A stretch of DNA of 56,145 nt from Lachnospiraceae bacterium UBA7205 (GCA_002490665.1 DKUL01000038.1:1-56145), one strand, 5' to 3'. Positions 24,002-36,800 are shown, counted from the stretch's first letter. Made by a program: numbers and translations. Notes: generated from the letters alone by a model not told the origin.

Positions 24002-25195
24002 TCATTTTAGGGTCACAATGTAATATTGCTCTTCCGGCGGAATTTCCACTATTTCGTCCAAAGAATCGGGGATATACTTGACAAACAAAAGTGCATCGAC
24101 CTCCTCAGGGTGAATGACATGGTTGGTTGCGCCATATGCTGTATACGTGTCCGTGTCGTCACTCATATATCCCTCCGTACTACCTCCCACAATTCTCGGC
24201 AAGTACGTTCCATCCTTTAGCCGCACCCCGGTAAGGCATGGCGCATTCGCATACGAAGCAGTCATTCCCCAGTTTCCGTTCTCGTCAATCCCCTCCCTTT
24301 CAATTGTCTGCATTGGAAAATCATACTCCACATAAATGGAAATCGGGGATATCTCTGCCTTAGTCACAGTCGCACCACTGTCCCCAAGCGGTTCGGACAG
24401 CACAAAGCTTCTTGCCTTGTCAGAACCCTCCAATGTAAAATCCAGCATCCATGAAGCCTCGACATCTTTTCGGAATGCACTGGAATAACGGACATACGTC
24501 CCGAGATTCTGAAGGGTTACACGAATCGGCTTCCCCACAAGGCTATTGTCCTTGTTGTCAATCATCAGGGAAATGACATATTCCATGCTTCCGTCTTCAT
24601 TCATGTATCGTTCAACCAGGCTTCCGTCGCTGCGCTCTGCTATCGGCGTCCCATCCGTATAGACGCGCTCCTTGTCCGTAATGTGCATATTATGATAAAA
24701 TCCACCGGACAATACGTCACAAACCACGCCATCCACCGATACCATCGCATGCTCAAAATCGGGCCGCAGGATGCTCCCCTCCCTTACCTCGTAACCGTCC
24801 ACGCGAAAGGAAAGGTGGGCAAAGCGCGCATCCACAATACTCTGCTGCGCCGTAACGGTAACGCCTTCCCGCGAAACACTTTTACCGACAGATGTAGTTA
24901 TCCCCTGCTTTTCCAGAAAAGCTTTCTGTTCCTGTGTCACATTCAGTTTTGCCTCCATGCCACTGCTCCAATGTATCACTGCCGCCGCGCATGCCACTGT
25001 CCCCAGCGTCACCAGCGCAGCCGCCGCTGCCCATATGCCCTTACGGAATCCGCTGTCCATATGCACAACGGTTTCCCTGCTCTTTCCCTCTATCCGCCGC
25101 AGTGCAATATCCGCCTTGTTCTGGACAACTGCCGGAATTGCAATGTCCTGCTGCAATATTTTGATTGCAGTACTTTTTTCCCTAAATATTTTCAT
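24002..25195 (-). CDS. Membrane-bound anti-sigma factor-like protein (DUF4179 type)
   Basis: A 397-residue protein with a cytoplasmic N-terminus of about 50 residues, one membrane helix (GIWAAAAALVTLGTVACAAAVI) and a large extracellular part beginning QEQKAFLEKQGI. This layout and the DUF4179-like sequence are typical of anti-sigma proteins paired with ECF sigma factors in Bacillota. Start ATG 25195 has GGAGG 5 nt upstream, and overlaps the sigma gene by 14 nt, so the two are coupled. The extracellular domain probably senses an envelope signal; no protease site was identified. Confidence 0.75.
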   Translation of the reverse strand: MKIFREKSTAIKILQQDIAIPAVVQNKADIALRRIEGKSRETVVHMDSGFRKGIWAAAAALVTLGTVACAAAVIHWSSGMEAKLNVTQEQKAFLEKQGITTSVGKSVSREGVTVTAQQSIVDARFAHLSFRVDGYEVREGSILRPDFEHAMVSVDGVVCDVLSGGFYHNMHITDKERVYTDGTPIAERSDGSLVERYMNEDGSMEYVISLMIDNKDNSLVGKPIRVTLQNLGTYVRYSSAFRKDVEASWMLDFTLEGSDKARSFVLSEPLGDSGATVTKAEISPISIYVEYDFPMQTIEREGIDENGNWGMTASYANAPCLTGVRLKDGTYLPRIVGGSTEGYMSDDTDTYTAYGATNHVIHPEEVDALLFVKYIPDSLDEIVEIPPEEQYYIVTLK

Positions 25196-25754
25196 ATCTG
25201 CCTCCATTTTCTCCTATTCCCATATCCACTTCGTGGCTGCGTTTCCCAAAATCCCCATACACAGAAGCAATCTGCTCACGTCCCCTTGCCAGTCTTGTGC
25301 GCACGGTACTTGCGGGCATTTGCAGCACGTCACTTATCTGGACAGTATTCAGCCCATTTACATAATACAAAACCATTACCAGCCTGTATCGCTCGTCCAT
25401 CCCCTGCAATACTTCCATCCACTCCACATTGTTATACTCTTCTGACTTTACAGACGGCTCCTGCATCTCATCACCGTAGCAGAGCATCTTCCTTTTCCTA
25501 AGGATGTCATTACAGTTGTTAATCAGTATTTTCGTCATCCATGTCCGGAAATACTCTGTTTTCCTCAGCTGTCCGATCTTTTCCCAACACGCAAGAATCG
25601 TTTCGGATATCGCGTCCGCTGCATCTTCGTCATTTCTTACAATTGCCCTTGCAGCCTTATACATATTCTGCATCTGGGACTGCACCAACTGCGCGAAAGC
25701 ATCCGCATCCCCTTTCTGGGCGCGCTTTACTAAATTTACCACACCGGTTTCCAC
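25182..25754 (-). CDS. ECF-type RNA polymerase sigma factor
   Basis: A 190-residue sigma factor. Region 2 is seen in FAQLVQSQMQNMYKAARAIV and DEDAADAISETILACWEKI, ending WMTKILINNCNDILRKRK. Region 4 is MDERYRLVMVLYYVNGL followed by ISDVLQMPASTVRTRLARGR. It directs polymerase to its own set of promoters and is held by the anti-sigma factor encoded with a 14-nt overlap just downstream. Similar pairs in Bacillota respond to envelope stress such as lysozyme; the signal here is not known. Confidence 0.9.
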   Translation of the reverse strand: METGVVNLVKRAQKGDADAFAQLVQSQMQNMYKAARAIVRNDEDAADAISETILACWEKIGQLRKTEYFRTWMTKILINNCNDILRKRKMLCYGDEMQEPSVKSEEYNNVEWMEVLQGMDERYRLVMVLYYVNGLNTVQISDVLQMPASTVRTRLARGREQIASVYGDFGKRSHEVDMGIGENGGRYENI

Positions 25755-25955
25755 TCCTTTCTGGCTTTTTTCTCATAGAAGGATTATGCATCATCCTGTA
25801 TACCCATTAGACGCCCATGAAGCCAAAAACGTCCCAGCCACATATCATTTTTTAAATTATTATTCCACTCCTGACCCAAAATAGGGTATACTATTTATAA
25901 GGGCACAGCTATCTATGCCTCTGTCTAAAACACAAAACAAAGGAAGGTTGATACA

Positions 25956-26714
25956 ATGAAAGGAAGAATCCATTCTTTAGAATCTTTTGGCACTGTCGAC
26001 GGACCAGGCGTCCGCTATGTTGTCTTTGTCCAGGGCTGCCCGATGCGGTGTGCCTACTGCCACAATCCCGACACATGGGAGATGAATGCAGGCACGCTGA
26101 TGACGCCGGAGGAAATCCTCGAGAATTATGAGCGCAACGAGCCATTTTATAACGGCGGCGGCATCACCGTCACTGGCGGCGAGCCCCTGATGCAGATTGA
26201 CTTTCTGCTGGAGCTGTTCACCCTGTTCCATTCGCGCGGCATCCACACATGCCTTGACAGCTCCGGTATTGCATACAGACCTGACGGCAATCCTGAATGG
26301 CTCGCCAAGCTGGACAAATTATGCGAGGTGACAGACCTTGTCATGCTTGACATCAAGCATATTGACCCCCAAAAGCACATGGAGCTTGTCAAACAGCCCA
26401 ACGACGGAATCCTCGCCTTTGCAGAATACCTTGACGCCAAAAATGTAGAAGTCTGGATTCGCCATGTTGTCGTCCCCGGCATCACGGACGACCCGGAGGA
26501 CCTGCACAGGCTTGGCTACTTTATCGGCGGCCTGAAAAATGTCAAGGCGCTCGATGTCCTCCCCTACCATACGATGGGAAAGAAAAAGTATGACGAGCTC
26601 GGCATGGAATACCGTCTGGAAGGCGTGCCTGAAATGGATAAAAGCAAGGTGCCCGAATTAAAGCAGCACATACTCAACGGAATCCGGCAGCGCCGCGGTC
26701 TTCCCGAAAAATAA
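25956..26714 (+). CDS. pflA: Pyruvate formate-lyase activating enzyme
   Basis: A 252-residue radical SAM enzyme with the cluster motif CPMRCAYC (CxxxCxxC, about residues 29-36), the family start SLESFGTVDGPGVR, the SAM site TVTGGEPL, and length like E. coli PflA (246). It uses SAM and an electron to draw hydrogen from the Gly of RVSGYAV, so its substrate here is the small separate subunit rather than a full enzyme. It is 2.5 kb from that subunit, on the same strand, with a repressor and sigma/anti-sigma genes between. RBS AAGGAAGG. A ferredoxin gene follows, a possible electron donor. Confidence 0.95.
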   Translation: MKGRIHSLESFGTVDGPGVRYVVFVQGCPMRCAYCHNPDTWEMNAGTLMTPEEILENYERNEPFYNGGGITVTGGEPLMQIDFLLELFTLFHSRGIHTCLDSSGIAYRPDGNPEWLAKLDKLCEVTDLVMLDIKHIDPQKHMELVKQPNDGILAFAEYLDAKNVEVWIRHVVVPGITDDPEDLHRLGYFIGGLKNVKALDVLPYHTMGKKKYDELGMEYRLEGVPEMDKSKVPELKQHILNGIRQRRGLPEK

Positions 26715-26777
26715 GTCATCAGTTTTTTGTCCTTTTCCCTTGTATTTCATATCAATATATATTAAAATATCTATGTT

Positions 26778-26802
26778 GGCAAGTATTTCGGAAACGCTTG
26801 CC
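26778..26802 (+). promoter_or_regulatory. Hairpin between pflA and the ferredoxin gene
   Basis: Stem GGCAAG / CTTGCC with an inner TTTC-G-GAAA stem, split by a 2x2 internal loop. No T run. Possible mRNA processing or regulatory element. Confidence 0.4.
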
Positions 26803-26893
26803 CTGCAGCTATATTTCGTGGCGTTTTGCTACAATACTTATACTGCCTGCGTAAAGGGCAGTGCAATAAACGATATAAGGAGGAAATTGTATT

Positions 26894-27064
26894 ATGGCAT
26901 TCCAGATTAAAGATGCATGTGTTGCATGTGGTGCATGCGAGGCTCAGTGCCCGGTAGGCGCTATCAGCATGGGAGACGGCAAGTTTGAGATTGATGCAGA
27001 CAAGTGCATTGACTGCGGTTCTTGCGCAGGTGCATGCCCTACAGGCGCTATTGAGCAGGCATAA
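26894..27064 (+). CDS. 2[4Fe-4S] ferredoxin
   Basis: A 56-residue clostridial-type ferredoxin. Two CxxCxxCxxxCP cluster motifs: CVACGACEAQCP (residues 9-20) and CIDCGSCAGACP (about 38-49), which give two [4Fe-4S] clusters. It carries low-potential electrons for reactions such as PFOR, hydrogenase and radical SAM reduction. AGGAGG lies about 10 nt before the ATG. It stands alone between pflA and a strong terminator, so it is likely expressed from its own promoter, and may serve PflA. Confidence 0.95.
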   Translation: MAFQIKDACVACGACEAQCPVGAISMGDGKFEIDADKCIDCGSCAGACPTGAIEQA

Positions 27065-27082
27065 AGATAACGTAGATTTTAA

Positions 27083-27114
27083 AAGGAGTGCTGCCTGCCG
27101 GCAGCGCTCCTTTT
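27083..27114 (+). terminator. Terminator of the ferredoxin gene
   Basis: Stem AAGGAGTGCTGCC / GGCAGCGCTCCTT (one T-G pair) with TGC loop and TTTTGTT. Confidence 0.85.
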
Positions 27115-27118
27115 GTTG

Positions 27119-27154
27119 TAACAGCCATGAAAGGAAAGCATATCATGGCTGTTA
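27119..27154. repeat. Short perfect inverted repeat with TAACAG ends
   Basis: TAACAGCCATGA / TCATGGCTGTTA, 12-bp arms and a 12-bp loop. The ends resemble those of the palindromic element family but it is much shorter; possibly an internal-deletion relic. Confidence 0.5.
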
Positions 27155-27194
27155 CACAGGAAAAATCTGTATAAACCAGTAGGGAGGGCTGTCC

Positions 27195-27359
27195 ATGGCT
27201 GTTTGTCTGAATACAAAATCTGCGTACATTGATTTTGACATGCTGGTTCACGATAAATTGTCTTATTATGACGGCGAACTCCGCATCCCGAACAAGGAAC
27301 TGATGCTGGAATTTGAAAACGCACTGGAAGATGACGATTTTGGGCCAGAGGAAATCTAA
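27195..27359 (+). pseudogene. Fragment of an AAA-ATPase/PD-(D/E)XK protein
   Basis: A 54-residue open frame with GGAGGG before the ATG. The segment AYIDFDMLVHDKLSYYDGEL, then IPNKELMLEFENAL, matches the linker between the ATPase lid and nuclease domain in the AAA/DUF1703-type family (usual pattern LLVHLGYLSY ... IPNEEV ... EF). Nothing of the ATPase or nuclease core is present. It could be a short expressed protein, but the fragment reading is more likely. Sister of the remnant at 809-1701. Confidence 0.55.
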
Positions 27360-27428
27360 AACAGCCGGGGCAGACCGATATGACAATTATGGGTCTGCTC
27401 CGGTTTTATATCGCTGTTTACTGCACTG

Positions 27429-27611
27429 TTATTCCTTGATCATATCCAGTTCTGTGAGGTTGATGCCTGAAGCTGTCAGTATCACCTTTAATTCAATATA
27501 GCGGCGCTTCATCTTTTTGTAGGCTGCCGACTCTTTATCTGTATCTATCATATAGTCCTGCAGCCGGGAAAACTCTTCCACGGATATTTTCAACATTTCT
27601 GTTTCCGTCAT
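27429..27611 (-). CDS. Small hypothetical protein
   Basis: A 60-residue acidic, helical protein (MTETEMLKISVEEFSRLQDY...), not recognised. ATG 27611 has AGGTGA 4 nt upstream, which is why it is preferred to the start six codons earlier. The helical pattern and a conserved-looking C-terminus (ILTASGINLTELDMIKE) suggest a real gene. It lies downstream of the giant secreted protein, beyond its terminator. Confidence 0.55.
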   Translation of the reverse strand: MTETEMLKISVEEFSRLQDYMIDTDKESAAYKKMKRRYIELKVILTASGINLTELDMIKE

Positions 27612-27703
27612 ACAATCACCTGCTTTCAATAAAAACTTGTACTGGCTGTTACAATTTAATCATAACAGATTATTCCATGGGCGTAAAGCCTATTTACATG
27701 AAA

Positions 27704-27742
27704 GCGGGACGCCACACGAATTATTTCGTGTGGCGCCCCGCC
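27704..27742 (-). terminator. Hairpin terminator after the 3615-residue protein gene
   Basis: A near-perfect stem of 17 bp with one mismatch (GCGGG-CGCCACACGAA and its complement). It sits 75 nt past the stop codon. The T run on the minus strand is short (TTTC). Confidence 0.75.
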
Positions 27743-27816
27743 TGTTTTGTCTTCTGGCAGTTTTACCGTCACTTTCCATCATATACTGGTATTATCTGCA
27801 TCTGAATCCATTCCAA

Positions 27817-30800
27817 TTATGCACGCCTAACATTTACATTATATGACACCGCATTATCAGAATTCCGTTCCGCCGCTTCCAAGTATATCGTCTGGTTTGC
27901 CCTTAAAGAAATCTTTATGGCAAAATTATAGTTATGCTCACCTTCCGGCAGCAACTCACCACCATTGTCATTATATGCATCATAGTATCTATTATTCTGT
28001 GAGTACGTGTATCCTCCTGCATACAAATATGCATAAGGATCACCATAACCTTTTCGATCTAAGTCGGTTGAATAAAATACATATTCTCCCGCCTTGGGTG
28101 CCGTGAAAGTAATCCATTTACTCTCACCTGATTCACTTTCAACATGGACACTATTTCCCATGCTTAACGGCTCAACATCCAGTTCTTCACCTTTTATAAC
28201 AGTAGCTGTTATGGTCTTAGCACTATATGCTGAAATGCGCAGGAACACTATCTCATCTTTCATAATGAAATACTGTCCATCAGGACCACATACACAACCA
28301 TTCTTTGAGACATCATTTCCATAATACTCAATCGCAGCATTTGGTGCCCTGAAAGTATAAAATCCATCTGCACCAGCCTTGAATGTCATATACTTCATTC
28401 CTGCCTCTTCAAAAGTAACATCCTGAGTTCCCAGGTTTAGTCCGTCAATTGCAGTGACTGCCGCCTTAATGACTGCATCCTGCGCCTCTCCTGCATTCTC
28501 TGCCCTGATGTATATGACAGTACCTTCCGCAATGATGGCAGAACCAGTATATGGGCTTTCTGATGCCAGACTATAATATGCCTGTAGCGTAACACCTGCC
28601 GCCTCAGTTGTAAATGCATACTCACCGGTCTTTGATACCCTGTATGCATACCACTTCGCTTCATCCTTTCCAAGGGATGCCGTAAATTCCTCACCGGATA
28701 CGTCATTTGCCTTAAGTGCTGTCACGGTTACTGTTGCAGTTCCGCTGTCGGCTGTGCCGTTATAATTCAATGTGTAAGTATAAGCATTTCCGTCCTCTGA
28801 ATCATATACCCAATACAAGTCATCCCCATACTCATTGTTTAATGTCACATCACTGCCCTCGCAGGAAACGGTGTATCTGCCTGTCTCTGGCGCCTTAAAT
28901 CTCAGAATGCTCCTTCTGCCCTTTTGAACAGTAACAGACTCCGGCTTATCAAGTGTCAGTTCAACAGGAACGACATGCCCTGCTGTCACTGTAAATTTGG
29001 CTTCGGCTTCGCCATCGTTGGTTATGCTAAAGGTAATACGCCCATTGCTCTCCTCAGTAGCGTACGTAAAGTAAAGCCTGTTCTCGCTGTCAATAATATC
29101 ATCACAATTACCTGAAACGCTAAGTCCCTTTACATCTGTTGTCCTGAAATCATACATGCCACGCACATATGTATTGAGTACAAACCGGGCTGATTCGTTT
29201 TTCTGGAGTGTTATCTCCTTTGACGGTGTATCAAGCTTCAGCTCAGTAATTTCACCCTTTGTAACCTTAAGTGTACCGGCAGCTGTCACTTTGATTAATA
29301 CAACCTCGTCCTTTTCGAGCGTGTTTCCAGAATACCAGTCATCGCTATTGCTCTTCTTAGAAGGAACATATTTCTTTATGTCGCCATAGCCTTCAAAAGT
29401 ATAAGTTGCAAACGCTGGCGCCGTAAATTTGTAATATGCCGCTGTCTGGTTTTCTGCCAGTGTCACCTCTGCAGTTCCTGTAATGCCGTCTTCACCAAGT
29501 GTTAACGCTGTTGTTGTTACTACTACAGGAAGCTTCAGTGCCGCACTCTGCTCTGCAACCTCGGTTGTTGATACCTTTACATAGATTACATCATCTTTTT
29601 CAAGGTATACCGGGAAGCTCTGGGATGATACAACCGTTTTGTTTGCTCCATTCTTCTTGTACCACCGAACGGAAGCTGTCTTATCTGTATTTGCCGCGCC
29701 TTCCAGAACATATCTGTCTGCACTTGTCACCTCATAGCGGTACCATACAGGCGCTGCCTTTGTTACCTTGACATCATCCTTGTTTCCATCCAGTACTTCT
29801 GCGGTAATAGGTTTCACCGTAATGTTACCTGTCACTTCCGCATCTGCACTGCCACCGTTAATTGTTATGTTCTTTGTTCCGCCTTCGTAAGCCTTGGTCC
29901 AGCTGGATGCCTCATAATAATATACATCGCTTGTTGAACCACTGTCATCCAAAACATCTACTGATATTGCCGGTCGTGTTGTCTCGCCTTCCTTCAATGC
30001 TGTCGTGTTCTCCACGATAACGGCATATCCTAGCTCGCTGTCTTCCGGTATGGTAAACTTATACGATACGGATCCGCCTTTCAGGCTAAAGCTTTCTGTC
30101 TTTCCGCTTACAAGCGGTTCTGCTTCTTTGTTTTTCGTTACGGTGAGCGTTCCGCTTACTGCTGTCGCGCTGCTTTGTGTCACCGTAATGTAATAAGTGT
30201 CTGTGCCCCTTACTGTCAGCGGCAGGGAACGATTGCATGATGTCAGCTCTGTGCCATAACGCACATCTGCCGCACCACTATTTTCGCCTGCTGTCCAGCT
30301 GATTGTATAGGCCTCATTTACTTTTCCAGTAAATGAGTAGCATAATGCGTTGCCCTCATTATTGAACGATACTGGTGTTTCTCCCTCTCCAAGAGCTGTT
30401 GCGCCTATCTCGGTTACGGTGAATGTCGCTCCTGTTGTGGCATCCGCAGCCGCATCATCAGTCCAAACCTTGAATGCAATCCTCGTGCCCGCATCCAGCT
30501 TCATGAGGCTTGAACTATCTTTGTTTGTCAGGCTAATATAGTTCCTGTCTGTCTCAGAACTAAATACATCTGCCCTGCTCTCAACATATAATGTATGCGC
30601 AGGATTTTCCGCTACTGTTGTGCTGAACTGATAGTATCCGGTCTTCTTGACAGTAAATGTATACCAGTCTTCAAAACCGTTTTTCAGTGTCAGCGCAAGT
30701 GAATCACCTACAGTAAGCGTCTTAGTGCCATCTACCTTTGTCACACTGACAGACGCATCCTTTGTTGTATCTGTCGCCGTAACTTTGATGTATACGGTAT

Positions 30801-33800
30801 CTCCCGCCTGAACGCCAGCAAGACTCGTCGTCTTATCGCCGTTTACGGTCAGTTCCGTGTATCCATAGGTAATGCATTCATGTTTGCTGTTATACCATTC
30901 ATCTACGCTTCCATCTGTAACATTGATGACATACTTGTTCGTGCCACTCTCCTCAGGTACCTTGAATGAGAATGTCGCAGTTGTCTCCTTCGTCACAGGC
31001 TGTGCATCTGCACCTACTGTCAGCTCTTTTGCTGCGGACGAGGTTACCTTGATAACTGCCTCAATCTCCGGCTTCTCCGCTGTGAATACTGCCTTCGCAT
31101 CTTTCAATGTCAGCTCAATTACAATTGTCTCACCGCTTTCAATAAAGAGTGTATCTTTTCTGATATTCGGTGTTGTTGTATCCGCTTCGCCTGTACCTTC
31201 GCCTGCCTTGCTCAATACTGCATCGCCATCATAATACTCTGTAGTATCTGTTAATGACAGATATCTTACAGTAACGTCATCTTCCGGTGTCTCAAATGTA
31301 TAATCACCTGTAGCGGATGCCGTAAACTTCACATACTGCTTCAGGGCATCCTTTGTGAACTTCACTGTAACACCCGTGTCATTTACCTCGAGCTGAGTGT
31401 TCTTGGACATATCCCTGCAGGAAACCCACAGACTGCTGCTCTTTGCTGCCTTGATAAATACGGTCTGACCTTCCTTCAAGCCTAATGAAAACTCAGTTCT
31501 GTTCACGTAGTTATCCACATTGTTCAATGAATATGTGCTAATTGACAAGTTGCTGTTAAATGTGTAGTAGTTATCCTCTGGTGCCGTGAATGAAATCCAT
31601 GAATCATTTTTCTTATTCACCTTGAGCGGCATATCCTTTGTATTTGCAGTGGTCAGTCTTGTAAAGTCTGTATACGCTGATACCCTTAATGTAAACGCTC
31701 CAGATACGCGGAAGTAAATCTTCTGACCTGCCTCAAGTTTGAGTGTTGTATCCCCAAGAGAACTGTTGTTACCCATTCCATTTCTGTCTGTATATACCTG
31801 ATAGCTGCTGTTACATGAGAATGTGTACTCACCATATGTCGGCGCGGTAAACTGTACCCATGTCCTATCATTATATCTGTTATCAACCAGATAATTCTCA
31901 TTAACTGTTACAGGATTTGACAAAGTGAGTACTTCAAGCCTTCCTTCATACAATGGATCATATTTTGCAATTATTTCATCGTAGAAATTATTTCCACTGC
32001 TTTCATAATCACCACCATATCCCGGTGCGCCTTTTCCTACAGCCTTTACAGCAATTAGATATCTTGCAATTACCTTCTTCGTAATCTTTGATGTCACTGT
32101 AATTGTCGTAGTACCCTGCTGTACCGCCTTTAAGGTCGCTGTGTAGGAACCCGGATTTGCCTTTATGGACGCAACCTTTGTATTGCTGCTCTTCCAGGTC
32201 AGGGTATCTGTCCCCCTGGTTCTCGCCAGGTCATTATCACAGTAGCCATCAAGCTCAGCTTCCAGTGTATATGTGTTGCCTGATGTAAAATAAATATAAT
32301 TGCCAATTGCATCATATATACCGCTTATCGCACTACCACCATAAGAGTCTGGACGCTCCATATTTAGATTCTCATAGGATGCCGGTATGTTCGTAGTCTT
32401 TGTCTTTGCTGTCGCTGCCTTTGCCGCACTCTCCCCATTGTATACCGGTTTCACGGAAATGGTATATGCAGAGAGTCTCATAAGCTTATCCGTATGAATC
32501 GTATATGCATAAGTCTTTGTCTTTGCAAAATACTTGAAGTTCTGCCACTCACTCTGATCAAACGGACAATCGCCTACGATGGAACGCTGCTCTTCCTGTA
32601 TCCATGGTCTGTCCGCGTCATTCGGAACCGTATTGTTGAGCGCATCCTGTCTCCATGCGAGCTTCTTATATACGACGCTTCCTCTTGCATCCGTCACTTC
32701 AATGTCAAATGCATCGGGATGTCCTGCATACGCAAAGTTCAGCGTGATGAACTTATCGTCCACATAAGCTACCTTTAAGCCCTTGACCGGATCCATCTGT
32801 GCCGATGACAGTTCAATGGAAGACTCCACACTGCTCAGGCCCTCTTCGTCAATCTTATAGTCTGTAAAGTTCAGTTTATACTTCTGACTATTTTCCGTAA
32901 CTTTAACTGCCGTGATAATCCACTCACCGAAACGCAGTGCACCATCCACTGACGGATATGTGTAGCTGCCCTTATCCTCATTATAATCACTGTAATTTAC
33001 ACGGTGGAGCTCGTATCCTGCCTCATAGGCTTTCTGTATCTCCTCCTCACTGATTACAATGAGATTTGACCAGTAATTTGGAATCTTGTTCTTGCCATTC
33101 TTATACTCAAGGTAATCTGCAAGCCTGATTCCGTCACCGATCTTCATCGGTTTTACCTTCTTTGCTATAATTGTGTCAGGACTTGCTGTAATCAGAAGGT
33201 CACAGTCACCCATAACCTCGTTATCTGCCACTGCCCATATTTTTACCCATGATGCACCATTGCGTCCGACACCTTTCAGGGTAATCTTGCCATTCTTGGC
33301 AATTGTGGCATACGCCGACGGATTTGTCTGCTTTTTATTCACAATCCTGGGCTCCGCCCCATCTGTAATATAATACGTAATCTTCGGGTCAAGGTATGTG
33401 TCTGACAGTTTGATATTTAATGCCTTTTCTGCCGCCTTTAACGGAAGGTCAACCCATAACCCATCAGCATTCTCTGCTGCTTCATTATATGGCTTCTGCG
33501 GAAATCTTCCCATCAGGGAAACCTGTGCCGTCTTGTCAAACAGGCTTACTGTATACATTCTGTCATCATATATATAACCATCTGCATCAGCATAATATTT
33601 TACAGGATTTTTCGCATCCTCCACATTAAACCAAGGATCTAAGCTGTTTACCTGTACCTTTGTCGTTTCAAATGCCTTTGTGGTACCAGCCGCAGAGAGC
33701 GCAACCTTCGAACCGTCAGCAAGTGTCCTTGCTGCACTGACATTTCTGACATATACGACATAGGAACCCTTTGCGTCTAAGTCAAGAATACTTTTCAGAT

Positions 33801-36800
33801 CCAATTTCGACTTCTTATCATACTTGAAGTAGTCGCCATCCTCGTTGTCATAATAAGACTGTACGTAAATTGGTGCAATTGCAAAGATGCCTTCCCACTG
33901 TCCGTTCGTCATTTTTGCAATTTCTTTCTCAAAGTCTGCCTGCTTCCATTTCTTCCTGCTGGCATCTACACTGGCGTCTGCCACATAAATTTCTTTGCGG
34001 TATCCGTCATCTACATGTGTAAACTGTACCTCTGCCGTTGTGTCGCCCATGATCACTTTCTTGATTGCAGGCGCTGTCACTTCGGATACAGTCACTTTGC
34101 CTTTTGCTACCTTCACGCCCTTGCCTTCGATTTCCACAAAAGTCTTGCCGTCTGCGGAAAGGCGTACCGGATATGCCTCAAATGCGACTGGTGTCGCTTT
34201 CTTGTTGTTTGTGGCAAGCGCTGTCAGACGTCCGGTCTCAGGGTCAATGCTCGCATACTCATTATGCGTGACATTCACATCACCGTCTTTGTAAAGTCGG
34301 TAGTTAATCTGAATCACGTCGCCGAGCTGTGCCTTTGTAATCTTCACATCCAGCTGCTGTGTCTCGCCGACTGCCATCTTTGCCTGAACACCGTTAAATG
34401 CAAGCGACTTCGGTGCCACTGCCTCCCTGAGGTTTGACTCAAGCCTTGCCTTTGTCACGTCAAGCTTAAATGTCTCTGTGTATCCTTCTTCCCATGTAAT
34501 CTTAAACTCCTTGACAGGGTCGGCAATCTCCTTGCCTTCCTCATCAAGCTCTACCGGGAATAATGCCTTGATATAATATCTGTCCGCCGTGAGGTCTTCA
34601 CGTACTTCATAGCCTACGACTTCTTCCTCTAACACATATCCGCCTGCACCCTTAATGCTCTTTCTGTACAGGAACTGCTGTTTTCCAGATGCTGCACTGT
34701 CAAGCATCTCCGAAAATTCAATCGGCGAAAGGATGCCAACAGCAACGTAGTTTTTATCCATCGGAATCTTATTGCCATCTGCGTCTGTCAGCTGGTTGTA
34801 ATAATCCTTGTACGCAAATGGAATTCCTTCACGCGGAAGGATTGTGTATACGCCCTGGTCATCTCTTTCTGTATAGAGGTTAACCCATCCTTCGTCTTCA
34901 CTGCTATCCGCATATGTAAGGAATGGGGCATCCCATACTTCTGCTTCCCCGCGGCTAATCTTGTCTGCTGTCGCCGGTCTGTATTCAACGTTGTAAGATG
35001 CCGCATACTGTGCGAATAATACGTTGCTTTCACTAAACCTTACAGTGTATTTCTTGCCATATCTGATAAATGATGACCATGGATCGTCAATGTAGGTATT
35101 GTCTCTGAAGATATTGCTGCCAAAGTAGCAATATGTCATATCACTCTCCTCATCCTCAAAGCCCTTCAGAATTGCATAACCGTCAAAATCTTCCCAAGCA
35201 CCCGTGAAAGCATTGCGTCTCTCTCCACTAATGTTCTCAAACAGACCTAAATCGCTTTCCGGTATCGGATTTGCCTCATTCGCAGCCTTGACATCAATAC
35301 CGTATATATCCACCAGTTCATCTGCGGTCTGACCTGCTGTCACTTCATTCAGTATCGGTGTGACAATTACATCGAGCGGTTTAATTGTGAACGTAAATGG
35401 ATTGCCATCTTTGTCGTAAATCGCCTGACTTTCAATTGCCTTATAGTTCTCATTTCCTGCAAAAGAAACATAAAGTGTGTAAGCACCACCATATCTTGCT
35501 TCTGTACTTGACACATATCTGAGCCTATCGCCTGTACTCCAGCGCCATTCTACATTGACAGCGCCTGCAACTTCCTCTGCGCCGATGTTCAATGGTACAT
35601 CTGTTACCGGAGCTCCTGTTGCCTTATCAGTCAGTGTGATAAAATTTTCTGGTAAGTCAGCTGCTACCGGCATCCCATTGTAGACCCTGTCCGCAGGCAT
35701 GTTTATAGAAAGTGCAAGCTCGCCTGCGCTGAAAACAAAGTCGCTCCACTCTGTATGGTAGTCATAGCGTTTCTTCTCTGCGTCCCATGCTGACTTATTC
35801 TTGTTTGTATAGTTTGACCACTTTAACCGATAGCCGTTTTTATCCAATAAGGTATAACCATCCCTGTCGTGAACATTTCCAGTCGCACCGTCAAAGAAAG
35901 CTTCTGCCTTATATACATATGGATTTGCGGTATCATTTATAAACTCTGATGCATGGATGTAATTTGCCCTTACATCCTCCTTGTTTGTGCCGTCCGGATT
36001 CTTTCCCAGGCTCAGGGCATTCCATTCCATCCAAGAATCAGCATTCCAGTCAAGCTCCTCGCCCTTATCGCTGTTATTGTCAAGCATATAGATGCTATAT
36101 CCGTGTCCTCTGTAATCTGCTGCATCATCTCCATAGCTTGCATACTGCGGGTCAGCCACTACAAGAAGTTCCTGCTGCTTAATCAGGAAGTATACATCCT
36201 TTGATGCCGGCTGGTTCTTGAGCGGAATCGAGCTGTCCTTATATTCGATATGCAGCCGGTAAATGCCTGCATCCATCGGAATGCCAATGCTGCCGGCGCC
36301 AAAGCTCTTTATCAGGTTCTCTTCCGCAAGTTTCTTGTCCGCGCCTTCGTTTGCTTCCGCATCCGTATGGATATATGTCTCATACAGACTCATGTTACCT
36401 GTCTGCCATGTGTATGTGATATCCTCATGTGCATCCTTGATGTCGCCGGCAACGTCTGCAAGCTTATATGATTCTCTGTCTGCAAACAGTCTGTCCTCGT
36501 CATAGATCTTCCATGCCGGACTGGCAATGGTGCCATCGCCCCTGCCCGCATCAATAAATGACTTGACAATCCTGTCCACTTTAATTTCTGTGGCTGCGGC
36601 AGTGCCAAGCTCCACGAGGAGCGTATTGTTTTTGAGGGTATCCTCATCTGCCTTTACGCAGTAGTTTTGCTCTGCGGAATTGGTCGTTGTGTCTGTCACA
36701 TCTACCAGCTCTGCAGGATTACCCTCATCATTATACACCGTTTTCTGTCCGCTGAATTTTACACGGTACTCAATCGGTCTTTCCTCGGTTCCCTTTGTCA

